From assembly GCA_903908715.1 (NCBI GenBank), contig CAIVSY010000063.1, positions 94,113-158,112 on the forward strand: DNA of 64,000 nucleotides, in the 5' to 3' direction. A program made the translations under genes and the position numbers. Below, in pieces: positions 18,995 to 28,882 of this stretch (position 1 is the first letter of the stretch; each line of letters starts with the position of its first letter). The notes below the pieces were generated by a model. That model was not told the DNA's origin and ran no database searches. It was given only the letters and a program-made list of their open reading frames with translations. Origin of the DNA: an uncultured bacterium (GTDB lineage: Bacteria; Verrucomicrobiota; Kiritimatiellia; CAIKKV01; CAITUY01).

Positions 18995-20896
18995 ATGCAT
19001 GAGACAAGGGAATGGTTACTCGGTGGTCTTGTCCTGATCCCCATACTTTGCGGCGGGATCATGGCAGCCCGTGTACCGAAGGGGATCCGAAACCTCCTGA
19101 TTGTCCTCGGTGGGATGACAACAATAGCTTGCTCAATACTCCTGGCACTGGGAGGCACCCAAAGGATTGCTTTACATCCCAGCCTCGGTATCGCTGGAGC
19201 TGTTCTGGAACCTCTGGTCGGCGCCCTTGTGTGCTGGATCGGGTTGCGAATCCGAAGCCGCCTGATCTGCGCCATGGCGGCAATGCCTCTTTTGCTCACG
19301 CTGGCGTCCCTGCTAACCGGAAACTGGGCTCATACCGCGGAAACTGTGGTTGTCATCGACTCGCTCTCCCTTGTTATGGTCCTGATCATCTCAATCGTTG
19401 GCGGTTTGATTACTTTTTTCGCCATTGGTTACATGGATCAGCACGAGCAACATTCCACACCTACAGCCATGGATGGCGGGAGTTTCCTCGGTGTTCTTGT
19501 CGCGTTTCTCGGCTTGATGAACGGCCTTGTCCTGACAGACGATCTACGATGGCTGACGATTTTCTGGGAGGCAACCACGCTGTGCTCGTTCCTCCTCATC
19601 GGTTATGAAGGCAGTCTGGAATCGAATAACAGCGCAAGGCGCGCTCTGTTAATCAACACATTCGGCGGAACCTGCCTTGCCGTCGCATCTTTCGTTGCAG
19701 AACGGGATGGACACGGCACACTCTCCTCCCTGCTTACATCTTCCGCCCTGCTCCCACTGGCGCTGATGGCGGTGGCATCCATGTCAAAGGCAGCCCAATT
19801 GCCATTCCAAAGCTGGCTTCTGGGAGCCATGGTGGCTCCCACTCCCGTATCAGCCCTGCTCCACTCCAGCACGATGGTTAAGGCCGGCTCCTATCTGGTT
19901 CTGCGTCTGGCCCCGGCCCTCGACGCCACGGTGCTGGGAGGAATCATATCCCTTGCCGGCGCCTTTACCTTTGCCGCCGCAAGCGCGATGAGCATCAGCC
20001 AATCCAACGGAAAGCGTGTGCTGGCCTATTCCACTATCGCCAACCTGGGTTTGATTGCGGCTTGTGCCGGCATTCATTCCCCCCTCGCATTTGCCGCCGC
20101 CCTGACCATTCTGATCTTTCATGCTGTTTCGAAGGCATTGCTGTTCCTTTGTGTCGGCACGATTGAGCAGACCATTGGCAGCAGACATATCGAGGATATG
20201 GGGGGAATCCTGTTCAAGATGCCTTTGACAACGACTGTGGCGATCATCGGCATGGCTTCCATGATGGTACCGCCTTTCGGCATGCTGATCGGAAAGTGGA
20301 TGGCGATCGAGGCATCTGTGGATAACCCTCTCATCCTGCTTCTGCTCATTCTCGGAAGCGCGCTCACGATCTTTTTCTGGTCCAAATGGCTGGGGCGCAT
20401 CACCACCGCTTCCTACCACCATAAGTACACGATCGAAAAAGTCAGCATCTGGATGTCCTCGATCCTCCTCATCATGGGGTTGGCTGTGCTGACGGCTTCG
20501 CTCGGCGCACTGCCAATCCAACGATATGTCATCAAGCCGGTCAGCCTATCCTTCTTCGGGCAATATGGAACGCGCACATCCCTATCGCTTCTTGACTCGG
20601 TGGATGCCTTTCTTGGATGGCCCTTGCTCGTGGTTCTCGGGGCGATCCTTATATCGGTACTCGTTGGTTCCGCCCTCTTCCGGAAGAGCCATATCCGCCT
20701 CCCTTACCTTTGCGGGGAGAACGTGGACACGCCGGAATACAGTTTCATCTTCAGAAGCATTGCCGACACACCCAGCATGGCGCTCCTGAACAGTTACTAT
20801 CTTTCACGCGTCTTCGGGGAGCAGCGGATCGAAATGATCTGCAACCCGATCGCCATCCTGATTGTCATCAGTCTCTTCGGAGTGATTTTTCAATGA
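18995..20896 (+). CDS. echA: Ech-type hydrogenase membrane subunit A (NuoL/HyfB-like antiporter-like)
   Basis: Polytopic; FAIGYMDQHEQ, FWEATTLCSFLLIGYE, SKAAQLPFQSWLLGAMVAPTPVSALLHSSTMVKAGSYLVLRL, ISHAVSKALLFLCVG-like motif. Confidence 0.88.
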   Translation: MHETREWLLGGLVLIPILCGGIMAARVPKGIRNLLIVLGGMTTIACSILLALGGTQRIALHPSLGIAGAVLEPLVGALVCWIGLRIRSRLICAMAAMPLLLTLASLLTGNWAHTAETVVVIDSLSLVMVLIISIVGGLITFFAIGYMDQHEQHSTPTAMDGGSFLGVLVAFLGLMNGLVLTDDLRWLTIFWEATTLCSFLLIGYEGSLESNNSARRALLINTFGGTCLAVASFVAERDGHGTLSSLLTSSALLPLALMAVASMSKAAQLPFQSWLLGAMVAPTPVSALLHSSTMVKAGSYLVLRLAPALDATVLGGIISLAGAFTFAAASAMSISQSNGKRVLAYSTIANLGLIAACAGIHSPLAFAAALTILIFHAVSKALLFLCVGTIEQTIGSRHIEDMGGILFKMPLTTTVAIIGMASMMVPPFGMLIGKWMAIEASVDNPLILLLLILGSALTIFFWSKWLGRITTASYHHKYTIEKVSIWMSSILLIMGLAVLTASLGALPIQRYVIKPVSLSFFGQYGTRTSLSLLDSVDAFLGWPLLVVLGAILISVLVGSALFRKSHIRLPYLCGENVDTPEYSFIFRSIADTPSMALLNSYYLSRVFGEQRIEMICNPIAILIVISLFGVIFQ

Positions 20897-21747
20897 TAAC
20901 CCCCAACCCAACTTTTCAGATCGCACTCCTTATTCTCCTGGCACCATTCTTCGGCGCGCTCATCGCCGGGCTTGACAGGAAGATTACAGCCCGAATGCAG
21001 GGCCGTATCGGCCCCCCAGTCTTGCAGCCATTTTATGATGTTATGAAACTCCTGCGCAAGGAACCCATTGTCGTCAACCGGATTCAGGTCGTGTACGCCT
21101 TTCTCCATCTTGCATTCATGGCGCTTTCCCTGATCCTCCTGGTTCTGGGCCAGGACAGTTTGATGTTCCTGTTTGTATTCGCATTCTCGACCCTCGCGCT
21201 CGTGCTGGGCGGCATGTGCGTCCGATCCCCGTATAGCAGGATCGGCAGTCAGCGGGAAATCATGCTGATGGTCGCGTATGAACCCGTATTGATTGTGCTC
21301 ATGATTGGCATGTATCTAGTGAATGGCAGCTTTCTGCTGGCATCGCCGATTGCAGCGGCACGGCCCATGCTGTTCACTCTGCCCCTGATATTCATTGCCG
21401 TCCTGGTCGTACTGGCCATCAAGCTGCAAAAGTCGCCTTTTGATCTCGCTACATCTCACCATGCACACCAGGAGATTATCAAGGGACTGACCATCGAGTA
21501 CGCAGGTCCGTACCTGGCCATTCTGGAGATCGCGCATTTCTACGAAATCGCCCTGCTGTTTTACCTGATCATGCTTTTCTGGGCGTCGAGCCTTCTGATA
21601 GGCGCCCTCCTGGCCTGTGCGGCTTTCTTCCTCATGATTATTGCAGATAATGTCTTTGCGCGCCTGACATCAATCTGGACGTTCCGGTTCATGTGGACCG
21701 GGGCACTCATCTTGTCGCTGACCAATATCCTCTGGCTCTATCTCTAA
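20893..21747 (+). CDS. echB: Ech-type hydrogenase membrane subunit B (NuoH/HyfC-like)
   Basis: LIAGLDRKITARMQGRIGPPVLQPFYDVMKLLRKE, SPFDLATSHHAHQEIIKGLTIEYAGPYLAILEIAHFYE; ATG overlaps echA stop. Confidence 0.88.
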   Translation: MITPNPTFQIALLILLAPFFGALIAGLDRKITARMQGRIGPPVLQPFYDVMKLLRKEPIVVNRIQVVYAFLHLAFMALSLILLVLGQDSLMFLFVFAFSTLALVLGGMCVRSPYSRIGSQREIMLMVAYEPVLIVLMIGMYLVNGSFLLASPIAAARPMLFTLPLIFIAVLVVLAIKLQKSPFDLATSHHAHQEIIKGLTIEYAGPYLAILEIAHFYEIALLFYLIMLFWASSLLIGALLACAAFFLMIIADNVFARLTSIWTFRFMWTGALILSLTNILWLYL

Positions 21748-21762
21748 TCACCGAGGTACTAC

Positions 21763-22263
21763 ATGCCTGCCATGTCCACATTTAAGAAATCCCCCTGGGT
21801 TGTTCATTTCAACTGTAACAGTTGCAACGGGTGCGACATTGAATTCCTCGCCTGCCTGACACCCGTCTATGACCTGGAACGCTTCGGCATCCTGCATGTG
21901 GGGAACCCCAAGCACGCTGATGTCCTCCTGGTTACCGGCTCGGTCAATCATCGGAATGCCCGCGTGCTTCGCAATGTGTATGACCAGATGCCAGCCCCTA
22001 AGGTTGTAGTCGCATGCGGCGTCTGCGCAGCCACAGGTGGCATTTTTGCGGATGGTTACAATGTGCTTGGTGGGATCGACAAGGTGGTTCCCGTTGATGT
22101 ATTCGTGCCAGGATGTCCTGCACGTCCCGAAGCCATGATCGACGGCATTATCCGCGCTGCTGAGATCCTTGAGTCACGTAACACGGCCGCTATAACATCC
22201 GTTTCCTGCCGCAAGCCCCTGCATCGATGCACCCCAGTCCCGGATTCCCCCAAGCCAGTTTAA
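21763..22263 (+). CDS. echC: Ech-type hydrogenase small subunit (NuoB-like)
   Basis: WVVHFNCNSCNGCDIEFLACLTPVYDLERFGI, VTGSVNHRN, VVACGVCAATGGIF, VFVPGCPARPEAMIDGI; Fe-S Cys ligands present. Confidence 0.92.
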   Translation: MPAMSTFKKSPWVVHFNCNSCNGCDIEFLACLTPVYDLERFGILHVGNPKHADVLLVTGSVNHRNARVLRNVYDQMPAPKVVVACGVCAATGGIFADGYNVLGGIDKVVPVDVFVPGCPARPEAMIDGIIRAAEILESRNTAAITSVSCRKPLHRCTPVPDSPKPV

Positions 22264-22277
22264 AGAAAGGACCTGCC

Positions 22278-22688
22278 ATGCTGGATAATGTCACTGAAAC
22301 AACGGCGGAGGCTCTCCCTGCCAGGGTCTGGCAGACAAGGCAGGAGGGTTACCGATTCGTCACTATGACTTGCACTGACCTCGGCGATAGTCATGACATT
22401 CTCTATCACTTTGACAGGAACTATTCACTCAGGCACTTCCGCCTTCGTCTCCCGCGTGGCGAATGCCTTGCAAGCATCTCCAGCATTTTCTTTGCAGCTA
22501 TCCTTGTGGAGAACGAGATCAAGGACCTTTTCGGAATCGAGTTTTCCGGCCTGGCGATTGACTATAAAGGCCGTTTTATTCTGTCGGATGGGGCACCTCT
22601 CGCACCCCTCAACAAGAGCCACGCCGGGATCGGCATGGAAATTCGCAATTTGACTCAAGCTGCCTCGAAGAAGGAGGCACGGTCGTGA
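22278..22688 (+). CDS. echD: Ech-type hydrogenase subunit D (NuoC-like)
   Basis: RFVTMTCTDLGDSHDILYHFDRNYSLRHFRLRLPRGECLASISSIFFAAILVENEIKDLFGIEFSGLAIDYKGRFIL; position in operon. Confidence 0.82.
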   Translation: MLDNVTETTAEALPARVWQTRQEGYRFVTMTCTDLGDSHDILYHFDRNYSLRHFRLRLPRGECLASISSIFFAAILVENEIKDLFGIEFSGLAIDYKGRFILSDGAPLAPLNKSHAGIGMEIRNLTQAASKKEARS

Positions 22689-23764
22689 TCCGTCGCAATA
22701 CCATCCCATTCGGCCCCCAACACCCGGTTCTACCGGAACCTATCCAACTCAGGCTTGTCATGGAAGACGAGAAAATTGTCGAAGCTCTTCCATCCATTGG
22801 GTACGTTCACCGGGGACTGGAGAAAATCGCCGAGAAAAAGGACTATGTGCAGGATGTCTATCTTGCAGAGCGCATTTGCGGGATTTGCAGTTTCATGCAC
22901 TCACAGAACTATTGTCAGGGCATCGAGTCGTTGATGAATGTTGCCGTGCCCGACCGAGCCCGGTTCCTGCGTGTCGTCTGGGCTGAAATCCACCGGATTC
23001 ACAGCCATCTCCTGATCCTCGGATTACTGGCGGACGCCTTTGGATTCGAAAACCTGTTCATGCGCCTGTGGCAAATCCGCGAACTTGTCCTCGATATCAT
23101 GGAAAAAACAACGGGAGGGCGCGTAATCCTGGGCGTCTGTACAATTGGCGGCGTGAAGCGCGACATCACACCGGAAACCTCGGACTATATCCTGCGCCAA
23201 CTGGACGAAATCGAACGCCAACTATCAGCCGTACTGCCGTCACTGACCCATGATTACAGTGTCAAGCAACGCCTCGTCGGAATCGGCGTCCTACCCAAGG
23301 ACAAGGCGTATGAGCTTGGAGCTGTGGGTCCCGTAGCGCGCGCCAGTGGTGTAGCCATGGATCTGCGCGAATCCGGCTACGCTGCGTACGGGGAACTGAA
23401 TTTCGCCATGGTTACGGAAAGCGCAGGCGACTGCTATGCACGCACACTTGTCCGTGTCCGGGAACTGGCGACTTCTGCCGATCTCACCCGTCAGGCACTC
23501 GCCAAGATGCCTTCAGGCCCCATCACGACTCCCGTAAAAGGATCGCCGACGGGTGAAGTTCTTGCCCGCATTGAGCAACCACGGGGTGAATTGAACTTCT
23601 ACATCAAAGGCAATGGATCCCGAAACCTCGAGCGATTCAGGGTTCGCACACCAACATTCGCCAATCTGCCCCCCCTTCTGCATATGCTCACAGGGTGTCA
23701 ACTGGCTGATGTCCCTGTCATTGCCATCTGCATAGATCCCTGTATCAGCTGCACGGAGCGATAA
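22685..23764 (+). CDS. echE: Ech-type [NiFe]-hydrogenase large subunit (group 4)
   Basis: L1 RICGICSFMHSQNYC and L2 DPCISCTER at the C-terminus: both CxxC nickel-ligand motifs intact. Confidence 0.93.
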   Translation: MIRRNTIPFGPQHPVLPEPIQLRLVMEDEKIVEALPSIGYVHRGLEKIAEKKDYVQDVYLAERICGICSFMHSQNYCQGIESLMNVAVPDRARFLRVVWAEIHRIHSHLLILGLLADAFGFENLFMRLWQIRELVLDIMEKTTGGRVILGVCTIGGVKRDITPETSDYILRQLDEIERQLSAVLPSLTHDYSVKQRLVGIGVLPKDKAYELGAVGPVARASGVAMDLRESGYAAYGELNFAMVTESAGDCYARTLVRVRELATSADLTRQALAKMPSGPITTPVKGSPTGEVLARIEQPRGELNFYIKGNGSRNLERFRVRTPTFANLPPLLHMLTGCQLADVPVIAICIDPCISCTER

Positions 23765-23766
23765 CC

Positions 23767-24069
23767 ATGATCCATCTTGCCGGAAGCATATTCTCAAAAC
23801 TGCTGTCTAAGCCTGATACACGCCGTTATCCAATGGAGCGCCGTCCTGTCGCACCAGGAACACGCGGCCACATCGACATTGAGATCGAGAAGTGCATCTT
23901 CTGCGGGGCATGCCAGAAACGCTGCCCGTCCAATGCGCTTGAGGTCAGCCGTGATTCAAAGGCCTGGATTCTTAACCGTTATGCATGTATCGTTTGTGGT
24001 TATTGTGTTGAAATCTGTCCCAAGAAATGCATTCGGATGAACGACACGCATCACACACCTGGCGCGTAG
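23767..24069 (+). CDS. echF: Ech-type hydrogenase ferredoxin subunit (2x[4Fe-4S])
   Basis: CIFCGACQKRCPSNAL and CIVCGYCVEICPKKCI. Confidence 0.9.
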   Translation: MIHLAGSIFSKLLSKPDTRRYPMERRPVAPGTRGHIDIEIEKCIFCGACQKRCPSNALEVSRDSKAWILNRYACIVCGYCVEICPKKCIRMNDTHHTPGA

Positions 24070-24219
24070 AATAACGGAAAGCCTCACCGTGCCCTTCGGT
24101 CAACCCTTCCGCGGCATTTGGCAGGCAACCTTGCGGCAATCAGCCTTGACATGGCTTCAAGAACCCAGTATTCAGCTATATTTCTTATTAGCGCCTAATC
24201 AGGAAAGGCCTGCGTAACT

Positions 24220-25875
24220 ATGTTGATCACAAAATTTAACAACATGATCCGTAGCCGGGTCGTCTGGTGGATAATCGGCGGCGTTGTTATCATCACCTTC
24301 GTAGGATGGTTTAGCCCACGCGGTGGTTGCGATACGGTGCCTGACCGCCGTCAAGCTGGGAGCTTGGAAGGCAAGCCCGTTACTGATGCAGATATCCGAA
24401 TGGCGCGTTTCAATACCTATCTTGAACTGTGTCTTGCGACCGGCAGAATCCTGCGCCTGACTCCCGAAATCGACAAGGAACTTGGCGAAGAGGCCTGGCG
24501 GCGTATCGCCGCGATGCGAACAGCCGAAAAGCTGGGCCTTGGCGCCAGCCGCGACGAGGTTCTTGCCGCCATCACACAGAATCCTGATTTTCAGCAGGAT
24601 GGAGTTTTCAGCAAAGCATTGTATCAGCAGTTTGCCCGCACATCCCTGGGAAATCTTGGCGCCTCTGCGGCTCAGTTTGAGCAGTATCTAGCCGAAAGCA
24701 TCACCTTGCGTAAGCTCCAGAACCTGACCGCTTCCTCTGCGTGGATTGCCCCCAGCACAATGCAGCGGCTCGTGGCGAGGTATACAGACCGTTATAACTT
24801 GGAATATGTATCGATCGGAACCAACTCGATCACTGCGTCCGATGTAACCGTCACCGAAGAGGATCTTCGCACCTATTTCACAACTCACACCAATGAATTT
24901 GAAGTGCCTGCGAAAGTCGCGGTCCGCTATGTCAGCTTCCCTATCACTCCTCAACTTTCACGGGTTTCCGTAAGCATGGATTTAATCGATGAATATTATG
25001 ACACACACACCGAGGAATTCACATTCACAGGCACAAACGACACTCGATCCGTAACACCCATTGATCAAGTCCGCGGTGCAATTTCCAACAAGCTGGCATG
25101 GGGAGAGGCGACTCAAATCGTGCGTGACCAGGCTACAGACATGGTCATCGCCCTCGCACCTGGCCGTGATGGCACCGGGACACCGTTTGAACAAGTTGCA
25201 GCGGCCATGAATGCTGTGATACTGACATCCGGCCTTTTTTCAGCCGATTCAGAGTTTCCGGGAGTTACCGGCTCCGTGGATCTTGTTACGGCCGCATTCC
25301 GGCTGCGCCCCACGCCGGACGAGTATTTCAGCGACGCAATTGTGGCCGATGCTTCAGTTTATGTCATGGCACTTATGACCAACACTGAACCATACATTCC
25401 TGTATTCGAGAGCATCCGTGACAACGTCGTTCCTCTGGCCCGCAAGAAAGCCACGGCAGAGACCCTGAGGACGAAGGCAGAGGCCCTGCATACGAGCCTT
25501 TCAGCCGGGCTGAAAAACAAGGAAAGCTTTTCGACGCTGGCCCGGCAGCAAGCATTGAATGTATCCACAACAGGCTATTTTTCCGCCTACACAGCCCCAG
25601 ATGTCCTCGCGACCTCTGAAGTGCTGGAAGAATTAAGCGATTGCAACCCAGGCGAGATGACACAGGTTATCCCAATGGGCCATGAATACCTTATTGCGTA
25701 CGTCGTTGACCGGCGCGCCGGGTCTGAGGATGATATCCAAGCGGCCCGTATCCAGATCATCTCAGGGAACACCAGGAGACGGGGTCGCACACTCTTTGCC
25801 GAACTACAGAACTACCTGCTTCGCACGGGGCGAAAGACCTCATCCAATCCCGCTCCACAGGAGGAGCAGGAATAG
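24220..25875 (+). CDS. SurA N-terminal/PpiD-like membrane-anchored periplasmic chaperone
   Basis: Single N-terminal TM (VVWWIIGGVVIITFVGWF); LEGKPVTDADIRMARF, NPDFQQDGVFSKALYQQFARTSLGN typical of SurA_N/PpiD; no clear parvulin motif. Confidence 0.7.
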   Translation: MLITKFNNMIRSRVVWWIIGGVVIITFVGWFSPRGGCDTVPDRRQAGSLEGKPVTDADIRMARFNTYLELCLATGRILRLTPEIDKELGEEAWRRIAAMRTAEKLGLGASRDEVLAAITQNPDFQQDGVFSKALYQQFARTSLGNLGASAAQFEQYLAESITLRKLQNLTASSAWIAPSTMQRLVARYTDRYNLEYVSIGTNSITASDVTVTEEDLRTYFTTHTNEFEVPAKVAVRYVSFPITPQLSRVSVSMDLIDEYYDTHTEEFTFTGTNDTRSVTPIDQVRGAISNKLAWGEATQIVRDQATDMVIALAPGRDGTGTPFEQVAAAMNAVILTSGLFSADSEFPGVTGSVDLVTAAFRLRPTPDEYFSDAIVADASVYVMALMTNTEPYIPVFESIRDNVVPLARKKATAETLRTKAEALHTSLSAGLKNKESFSTLARQQALNVSTTGYFSAYTAPDVLATSEVLEELSDCNPGEMTQVIPMGHEYLIAYVVDRRAGSEDDIQAARIQIISGNTRRRGRTLFAELQNYLLRTGRKTSSNPAPQEEQE

Positions 25876-25876
25876 A

Positions 25877-26890
25877 TCAACCAACGATATCCGCGGGCCG
25901 GCCACAATTCCGGCAGCGTCCATTCTCCAATCCATCCCTGGTTGTGCGATAGCCCTCACGAATTACCAGATCTGCACCACAACCAGGGCAGAACGTTGTC
26001 TGTCCCTCACGGCCGGGCAGGTTCCCAAGATAAACATACGCGAGTCGCTTACGACATATGACGGCCGCCCGGCGAAGAGTGGCAGCCGATGTCGGCGGAT
26101 AATTGGCTTTGAAATCGGGATGATAGGCGCTCAGATGCAGCGGGGTGTATTGACCTAGTTCGCCGGATATCCATTGCGCCAAGGACTCGAAATCCTGCTC
26201 GCCGTCGTTCAGCCCCGGAATGACCAGGTTCGTAATTTCAACATGGCATCCCAGCGAACACGCCTGCTTGACAAAATCCAGCACGTACTCCAACTGGCCG
26301 CCGCATTGCCGCTTGTAGAATCCGCCTTCCATGCTCTTGATATCCACATTCAGCGCGTCTACCAGGGGCAATAACTCGCCTGCCGGCTCATGAGACACAT
26401 ATCCGTTTGTCACAAGGATATTCTTCAATCCTGCTGCGCCCGCCCTGCGGCAGCAATCCCGTACGAATTCAAATCCAACCAATGGCTCATTGTAGGTATA
26501 GGCAATCAATTCACAACCCGCCTCAGTGGCCTTGCGAATGACCTCACTGGGTTCATGAAAGGCACCATGGTGTTCAACACGTTGGGAAATGCTCCAGTTC
26601 TGACAAAAGACACACCTGAAGTTGCACCCCCATCCGCCGATACTGTACACAAATGCTCCAGGGTGATAGTGGTAAAGCGGCTTTTTTTCCACCGGGTCAA
26701 TGTGGGCGGAAGAAATACTGCCGTACGCAAGGGCCATCAAACTGCCGTCTCGGACACCCCGTACCCGGCAAAACCCGTCACAGCCTTCCTTTAGGCGGCA
26801 ACGATGCGGGCACAACCCGCATACCACTACACCCCCATCTTCACTCGTCCAGTACCGGGCTTCCCTGTACTTTTCCCGATGAATGTTCAT
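25877..26890 (-). CDS. AmmeMemoRadiSam-system-type radical SAM enzyme (PflA-like)
   Basis: CGLCPHRCRLKEGCDGFCRVR, GCNFRCVFCQNWSISQ, ELIAYTYNEPLVGFEF, LSAYHPDFK, C-terminal Zn-ribbon CPGCG...CRNCG. Confidence 0.88.
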   Translation of the reverse strand: MNIHREKYREARYWTSEDGGVVVCGLCPHRCRLKEGCDGFCRVRGVRDGSLMALAYGSISSAHIDPVEKKPLYHYHPGAFVYSIGGWGCNFRCVFCQNWSISQRVEHHGAFHEPSEVIRKATEAGCELIAYTYNEPLVGFEFVRDCCRRAGAAGLKNILVTNGYVSHEPAGELLPLVDALNVDIKSMEGGFYKRQCGGQLEYVLDFVKQACSLGCHVEITNLVIPGLNDGEQDFESLAQWISGELGQYTPLHLSAYHPDFKANYPPTSAATLRRAAVICRKRLAYVYLGNLPGREGQTTFCPGCGADLVIREGYRTTRDGLENGRCRNCGRPADIVG

Positions 26891-26983
26891 GGTAACCCCC
26901 GCATATCGGAATCTTCCGCCTTGCGCGCCCTGCCCTTGTTGACTATCTTGTCATTGAAATCAGAACTTTGCAACTTGTACAGC

Positions 26984-27664
26984 ATGAACCCATCGCAACC
27001 GAGTGGCCAGGACGGACACCAGATCGCCAACCGGATCGACCATACCCTGCTCAAGCCTGACTGCTCGCCACGGGACATTGAGAACCTTTGTGCAGATGCC
27101 ATCCACTTCGGATTCCGGGCTGTGTGTGTGTACCCCGCATTTATTCCTCTTGTTGTCCAGCAGCTGTCCGGAAGTCCGGTTATTCCCTGCACGGTGGCTG
27201 GATTCCCTCATGGAGCCTCCTTGCCTGAGGTAAAAGCATTCGAGGCGAAATCCGCCGCGCAAGAGGGGGCACGCGAAGTCGACATGGTGATGGCCATCTG
27301 GGCCGTGAAATCCCGGCTGTATCAGGCTGCCGGCCATGAAATCCGATCCGTCGTGGACGCCGTCGGGTCAGATTGTGCAGTCAAAGTAATCCTTGAAACC
27401 TGCCTACTCTCGCCGGAGGAGATCACCACAGCTTGCCAACTGGCTGTAGATAATGGCGCAGCTTTTGTGAAGACATCCACCGGATTTTCAACCGGAGGGG
27501 CAACCGTCAGGGATGTAACACTGATGCGGCAGACGGTTGGCAGCGCCATCGGCGTGAAGGCCAGCGGAGGTATACGTACCGCAGCCGATGCCATGGCAAT
27601 GATCCGCGCCGGAGCCAACCGTATTGGAACTAGCGCTGGCAGACAGATTGTCACCGAAGCATGA
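26984..27664 (+). CDS. deoC: Deoxyribose-phosphate aldolase
   Basis: RIDHTLLKPDCSPRDIENLC, EVDMVMAIWAVKS, VKVILETCLLSPEEI, FVKTSTGFSTGGATVRDV, VKASGGIRTAADA. Confidence 0.94.
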   Translation: MNPSQPSGQDGHQIANRIDHTLLKPDCSPRDIENLCADAIHFGFRAVCVYPAFIPLVVQQLSGSPVIPCTVAGFPHGASLPEVKAFEAKSAAQEGAREVDMVMAIWAVKSRLYQAAGHEIRSVVDAVGSDCAVKVILETCLLSPEEITTACQLAVDNGAAFVKTSTGFSTGGATVRDVTLMRQTVGSAIGVKASGGIRTAADAMAMIRAGANRIGTSAGRQIVTEA

Positions 27665-28860
27665 AGGCCTTCCTAATTGTCCTGGATTCCGTCGGCATCG
27701 GCGCAGCCCCTGACGCACATGAATATGGTGACGTTGGCGCCAACACGTTAGCACATATTTGCGAGGCCGTTGGCGGCCTTAACCTGCCCTTCATGCAGTC
27801 GATTGGATTGGGCAATATCCCTTCCATTCTCCCGAATGGGATCCCTCTGAAGGGTATTTCCCCAGCGCAGCAACCTAACGCCGCCTTCGGAGCCATGAGG
27901 GAAAGATCAAAGGGCAAGGATACAACAACCGGTCACTGGGAAATGGCCGGTCTTGTAATGCCCCGTGGTTTCCATCTCTTCCCACAAGGACCACCTTCCT
28001 TCCCTGATGCGCTCATCCAGCAGTTCGAACATATCACCGGCCGTCCCGTGATCGGGAACAAGGCCGCCAGCGGGGTCGCCATCATCAACGAACTGGGCAT
28101 CCGGCAAATGAAGACCGGAGCCTGGATAGCTTATACAAGCGCGGACTCCGTGTTCCAACTTGCCGCCCATGAAGCCATCATCCCGCTCGAAGAACTATAC
28201 GCGGGTTGCCGGATTGCGCGCGAACTGTGCAACCCGTTGCTTGTCGGACGAGTTATTGCACGCCCCTATGTTGGCGAACCAGGAAACTTCCACCGCACGG
28301 ACAATCGCCGGGACTTCTCGCTGCCTCTTCCGGAGCCCACGATTCTGAATCGCCTCAAGGATGAAGGCGTTCCTGTAATCGCTGTTGGAAAACTGGACGA
28401 CATTTTTGCTGGCAGTGGGATCTCCCGATCCTTTCACGTCGAAAACAGCAAGGGGGCGATGGCTGCCGTGCTTGAAGTTGCCCGTGAAACCGCTCCGTGC
28501 CTCTGCTTTGCCAACTTGATTGATTTTGACATGTTGTACGGCCATCGGCGGAATCCCCGCGGATACGCACTCGCCCTGCAGCAAGCGGACCATTTCCTTG
28601 GCGAACTACATTGTAAACTGGCTCCAGGTGATCTCCTTATTGTAACAGCAGATCATGGCAACGATCCCACATTCACAGGCTCCGATCATACACGCGAGTT
28701 CGTTCCGCTTCTTGTGTCAGGGCCATCCATGGCAGGGCTGAACCTCGGAATCCGGGACGGTTTCTTCGATGTAGCCGCATCCCTCGCAACCTACTTTGGA
28801 ATCTCACAGGCAACTCGGGGCCTTTCTTTCATCACCCCGCATTACGCCGATCGTCCCTAA
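27661..28860 (+). CDS. deoB: Phosphopentomutase
   Basis: LIVLDSVGIGAAPDAHEYGDVGANTLAHI, GKDTTTGHWEMAGL, YTSADSVFQLAAHE, RPYVGEPGNFHRTDNRRDFS, TADHGNDPTFTGSDHTRE. Confidence 0.95.
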   Translation: MKAFLIVLDSVGIGAAPDAHEYGDVGANTLAHICEAVGGLNLPFMQSIGLGNIPSILPNGIPLKGISPAQQPNAAFGAMRERSKGKDTTTGHWEMAGLVMPRGFHLFPQGPPSFPDALIQQFEHITGRPVIGNKAASGVAIINELGIRQMKTGAWIAYTSADSVFQLAAHEAIIPLEELYAGCRIARELCNPLLVGRVIARPYVGEPGNFHRTDNRRDFSLPLPEPTILNRLKDEGVPVIAVGKLDDIFAGSGISRSFHVENSKGAMAAVLEVARETAPCLCFANLIDFDMLYGHRRNPRGYALALQQADHFLGELHCKLAPGDLLIVTADHGNDPTFTGSDHTREFVPLLVSGPSMAGLNLGIRDGFFDVAASLATYFGISQATRGLSFITPHYADRP

Positions 28861-28882
28861 GCAGATCGGGCCAACAACATCT

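Noticed and set aside
24146-24174. Possible promoter TTGACA-N17-TATTCA upstream of the SurA-like gene
   Set aside because: -10 box is weak and chance occurrence likely; not listed as a feature.
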